A stretch of 40,805 bases of DNA from Mycoplasma todarodis. GTDB taxonomy: Bacteria > Bacillota_I > Bacilli_A > Mycoplasmatales > Metamycoplasmataceae. Shown here one piece after another: positions 40,053 through 40,805 of the stretch. The position numbers were made by a program, and so were the translations under genes. The stretch is taken from the NCBI RefSeq assembly GCF_004335995.1, contig NZ_PSZP01000008.1, forward strand, positions 1 to 40,805, given 5' to 3'. The notes beneath the pieces are model-generated. The model was not told the origin of the DNA. It saw nothing but the letters and a program-made list of their open reading frames with translations, and did not search any database. Each line of letters opens with the position of its first letter. Within the stretch, counting starts at the first letter, position 1.

Positions 40053-40805
40053 TTATCATTTTGGCTTACAAACAAACTTTCTGTCATTTAGGTATTTTAA
40101 TTCACCTTCTAAGCCACTTAACGTTGTAGAGAATGAATGTAAGAATACTCTATATTCTTGTCTTCCGCCATATTTAATGTCCCCATAAATTGGGAAACCT
40201 AATTTAGCCAATGAAACTCTAATTTGGTGTTTTCTACCAGTAAAAATTTGAGCATATTGTTTATTTTTTTCTTTTCAGAATTTAGTTTTTGCTACATTAC
40301 CTTTTGGGTGAATACACATTCTTTGTTTTCTTTCATCATGTCCAATTAAGTATTCAGTTTCTAAATCTTGATCTAGATCTGATTGGAATCTATAAATTTT
40401 TTCAAATGAACCTTGATTCATTTTTAATTGTCTTAGTGCTTCGTATGTTTTACCGTAAATCACTAATCCTGATGTTACTTTATCAATTCTCCCTACGTGT
40501 GATGGCGTGAAAGAATCTGTATTTTCTCAATTTAAGTATGTCAACACTTGATCGTCTAAACATCTCTTTTCTGAGTGAATTGCCACATCAACTGGTTTAT
40601 TAACCACTAAGATGTTTTCATCCTCAAAAATCACCTCAAAATTAGGTTTTGCAAACTTTGGTTGCTTAACCCCTTCTGTCTCAATACCGTAAACTACTAC
40701 TTCATCCCCTTCTTGGATTTCATAGTTCTTTTTAAGTGATCTTTTACCATTCACTTTTATATCTTTTTTTCTAAAAAGTTTTTCTATTCTTGCTGCAGGA
40801 ACGTC
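40053..40805 (-). CDS. RluA-family 23S rRNA pseudouridine synthase, 5' end beyond window
   Basis: 250 visible residues, starting inside an S4 RNA-binding domain (PAARIEKLFRKKDIKVNGK). The catalytic region has EDENILVVNKP, the Asp motif HVGRIDKVTSGLVIYGK and QIFTGRKHQIRVSLAKLG, which together mark an RluA/RluC/RluD-type enzyme. TGA-Trp codons occur near 40526 and 40274. The last codons are AAA TGA TAA, so the protein ends in Trp. No terminator is evident before the glycosyltransferase gene. Confidence 0.9.

Noticed and set aside
24845-40805. Apparent many-fold splitting of carB, polC, gatA, ligA and others by stop codons
   Set aside because: All breaks except the two in polC are TGA at conserved Trp positions, so they reflect the genetic code rather than gene decay.

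Overview
The window comes from a mollicute (Mycoplasma-like). It is very AT-rich, and almost every long gene reads through in-frame TGA codons at positions where its protein family has tryptophan (carB, polC, gatA, ftsY, thyA and others). TGA therefore means Trp, which excludes Acholeplasma and phytoplasmas. No tRNA, rRNA, transposase, CRISPR array or phage gene was found. Nearly all genes are on the minus strand. The species cannot be fixed from the sequence alone.

Layout. 1-5.2 kb is an accessory/surface region. It holds a large N-terminally anchored surface protein cut by the window edge, a 533-aa surface protein with seven propeller-like repeats and a C-terminal membrane anchor, and an intact GNAT acetyltransferase. 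A truncated second GNAT copy lies on the other side of the propeller gene. 5.2-10.5 kb is the conserved replication cluster dnaX-ybaB-tmk, then holB-rsmI-DUF951, with the GNAT gene last. 10.6-11.1 kb is a small plus-strand membrane protein. 11.2-21.4 kb is a full de novo UMP pathway: pyrB-glnA, then pyrC-carA-carB-pyrD-pyrF-pyrE. The pyrC group is preceded by a leader with a hairpin and an intrinsic terminator. The SRP RNA gene lies just upstream of pyrB. 21.6-24.8 kb holds a nitroreductase, thyA (plus strand) and a lipoprotein. 24.8-34.3 kb is a housekeeping run: polC, cdsA, frr-pyrH, ylxM-ftsY and a YihY/BrkB membrane protein. 34.3-40.8 kb is gatC-gatA-gatB, ligA, a family-2 glycosyltransferase and a partial RluA-type pseudouridine synthase.

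How the genes fit together. GlnA makes the glutamine used by CarAB. CarAB, PyrB, PyrC, PyrD, PyrF and PyrE lead to UMP. PyrH (UMP to UDP), ThyA (dUMP to dTMP) and Tmk (dTMP to dTDP) are also in the window, so much of the route from glutamine to thymidine nucleotides is encoded here. FtsY, YlxM and the SRP RNA supply protein targeting. DnaX, HolB, PolC and LigA supply replication.

Main points for a second look: (1) several housekeeping genes have a TATAAT-like -10 box 6-9 nt before the ATG and no Shine-Dalgarno, which suggests leaderless mRNAs; (2) de novo pyrimidine genes plus glnA in a UGA-Trp mollicute, with a candidate attenuator; (3) polC as given carries two frame-breaking deletions in its conserved core and has lost its PHP metal ligands; (4) the propeller gene sits between direct GNAT repeats whose recombination would remove it and leave an intact GNAT gene.
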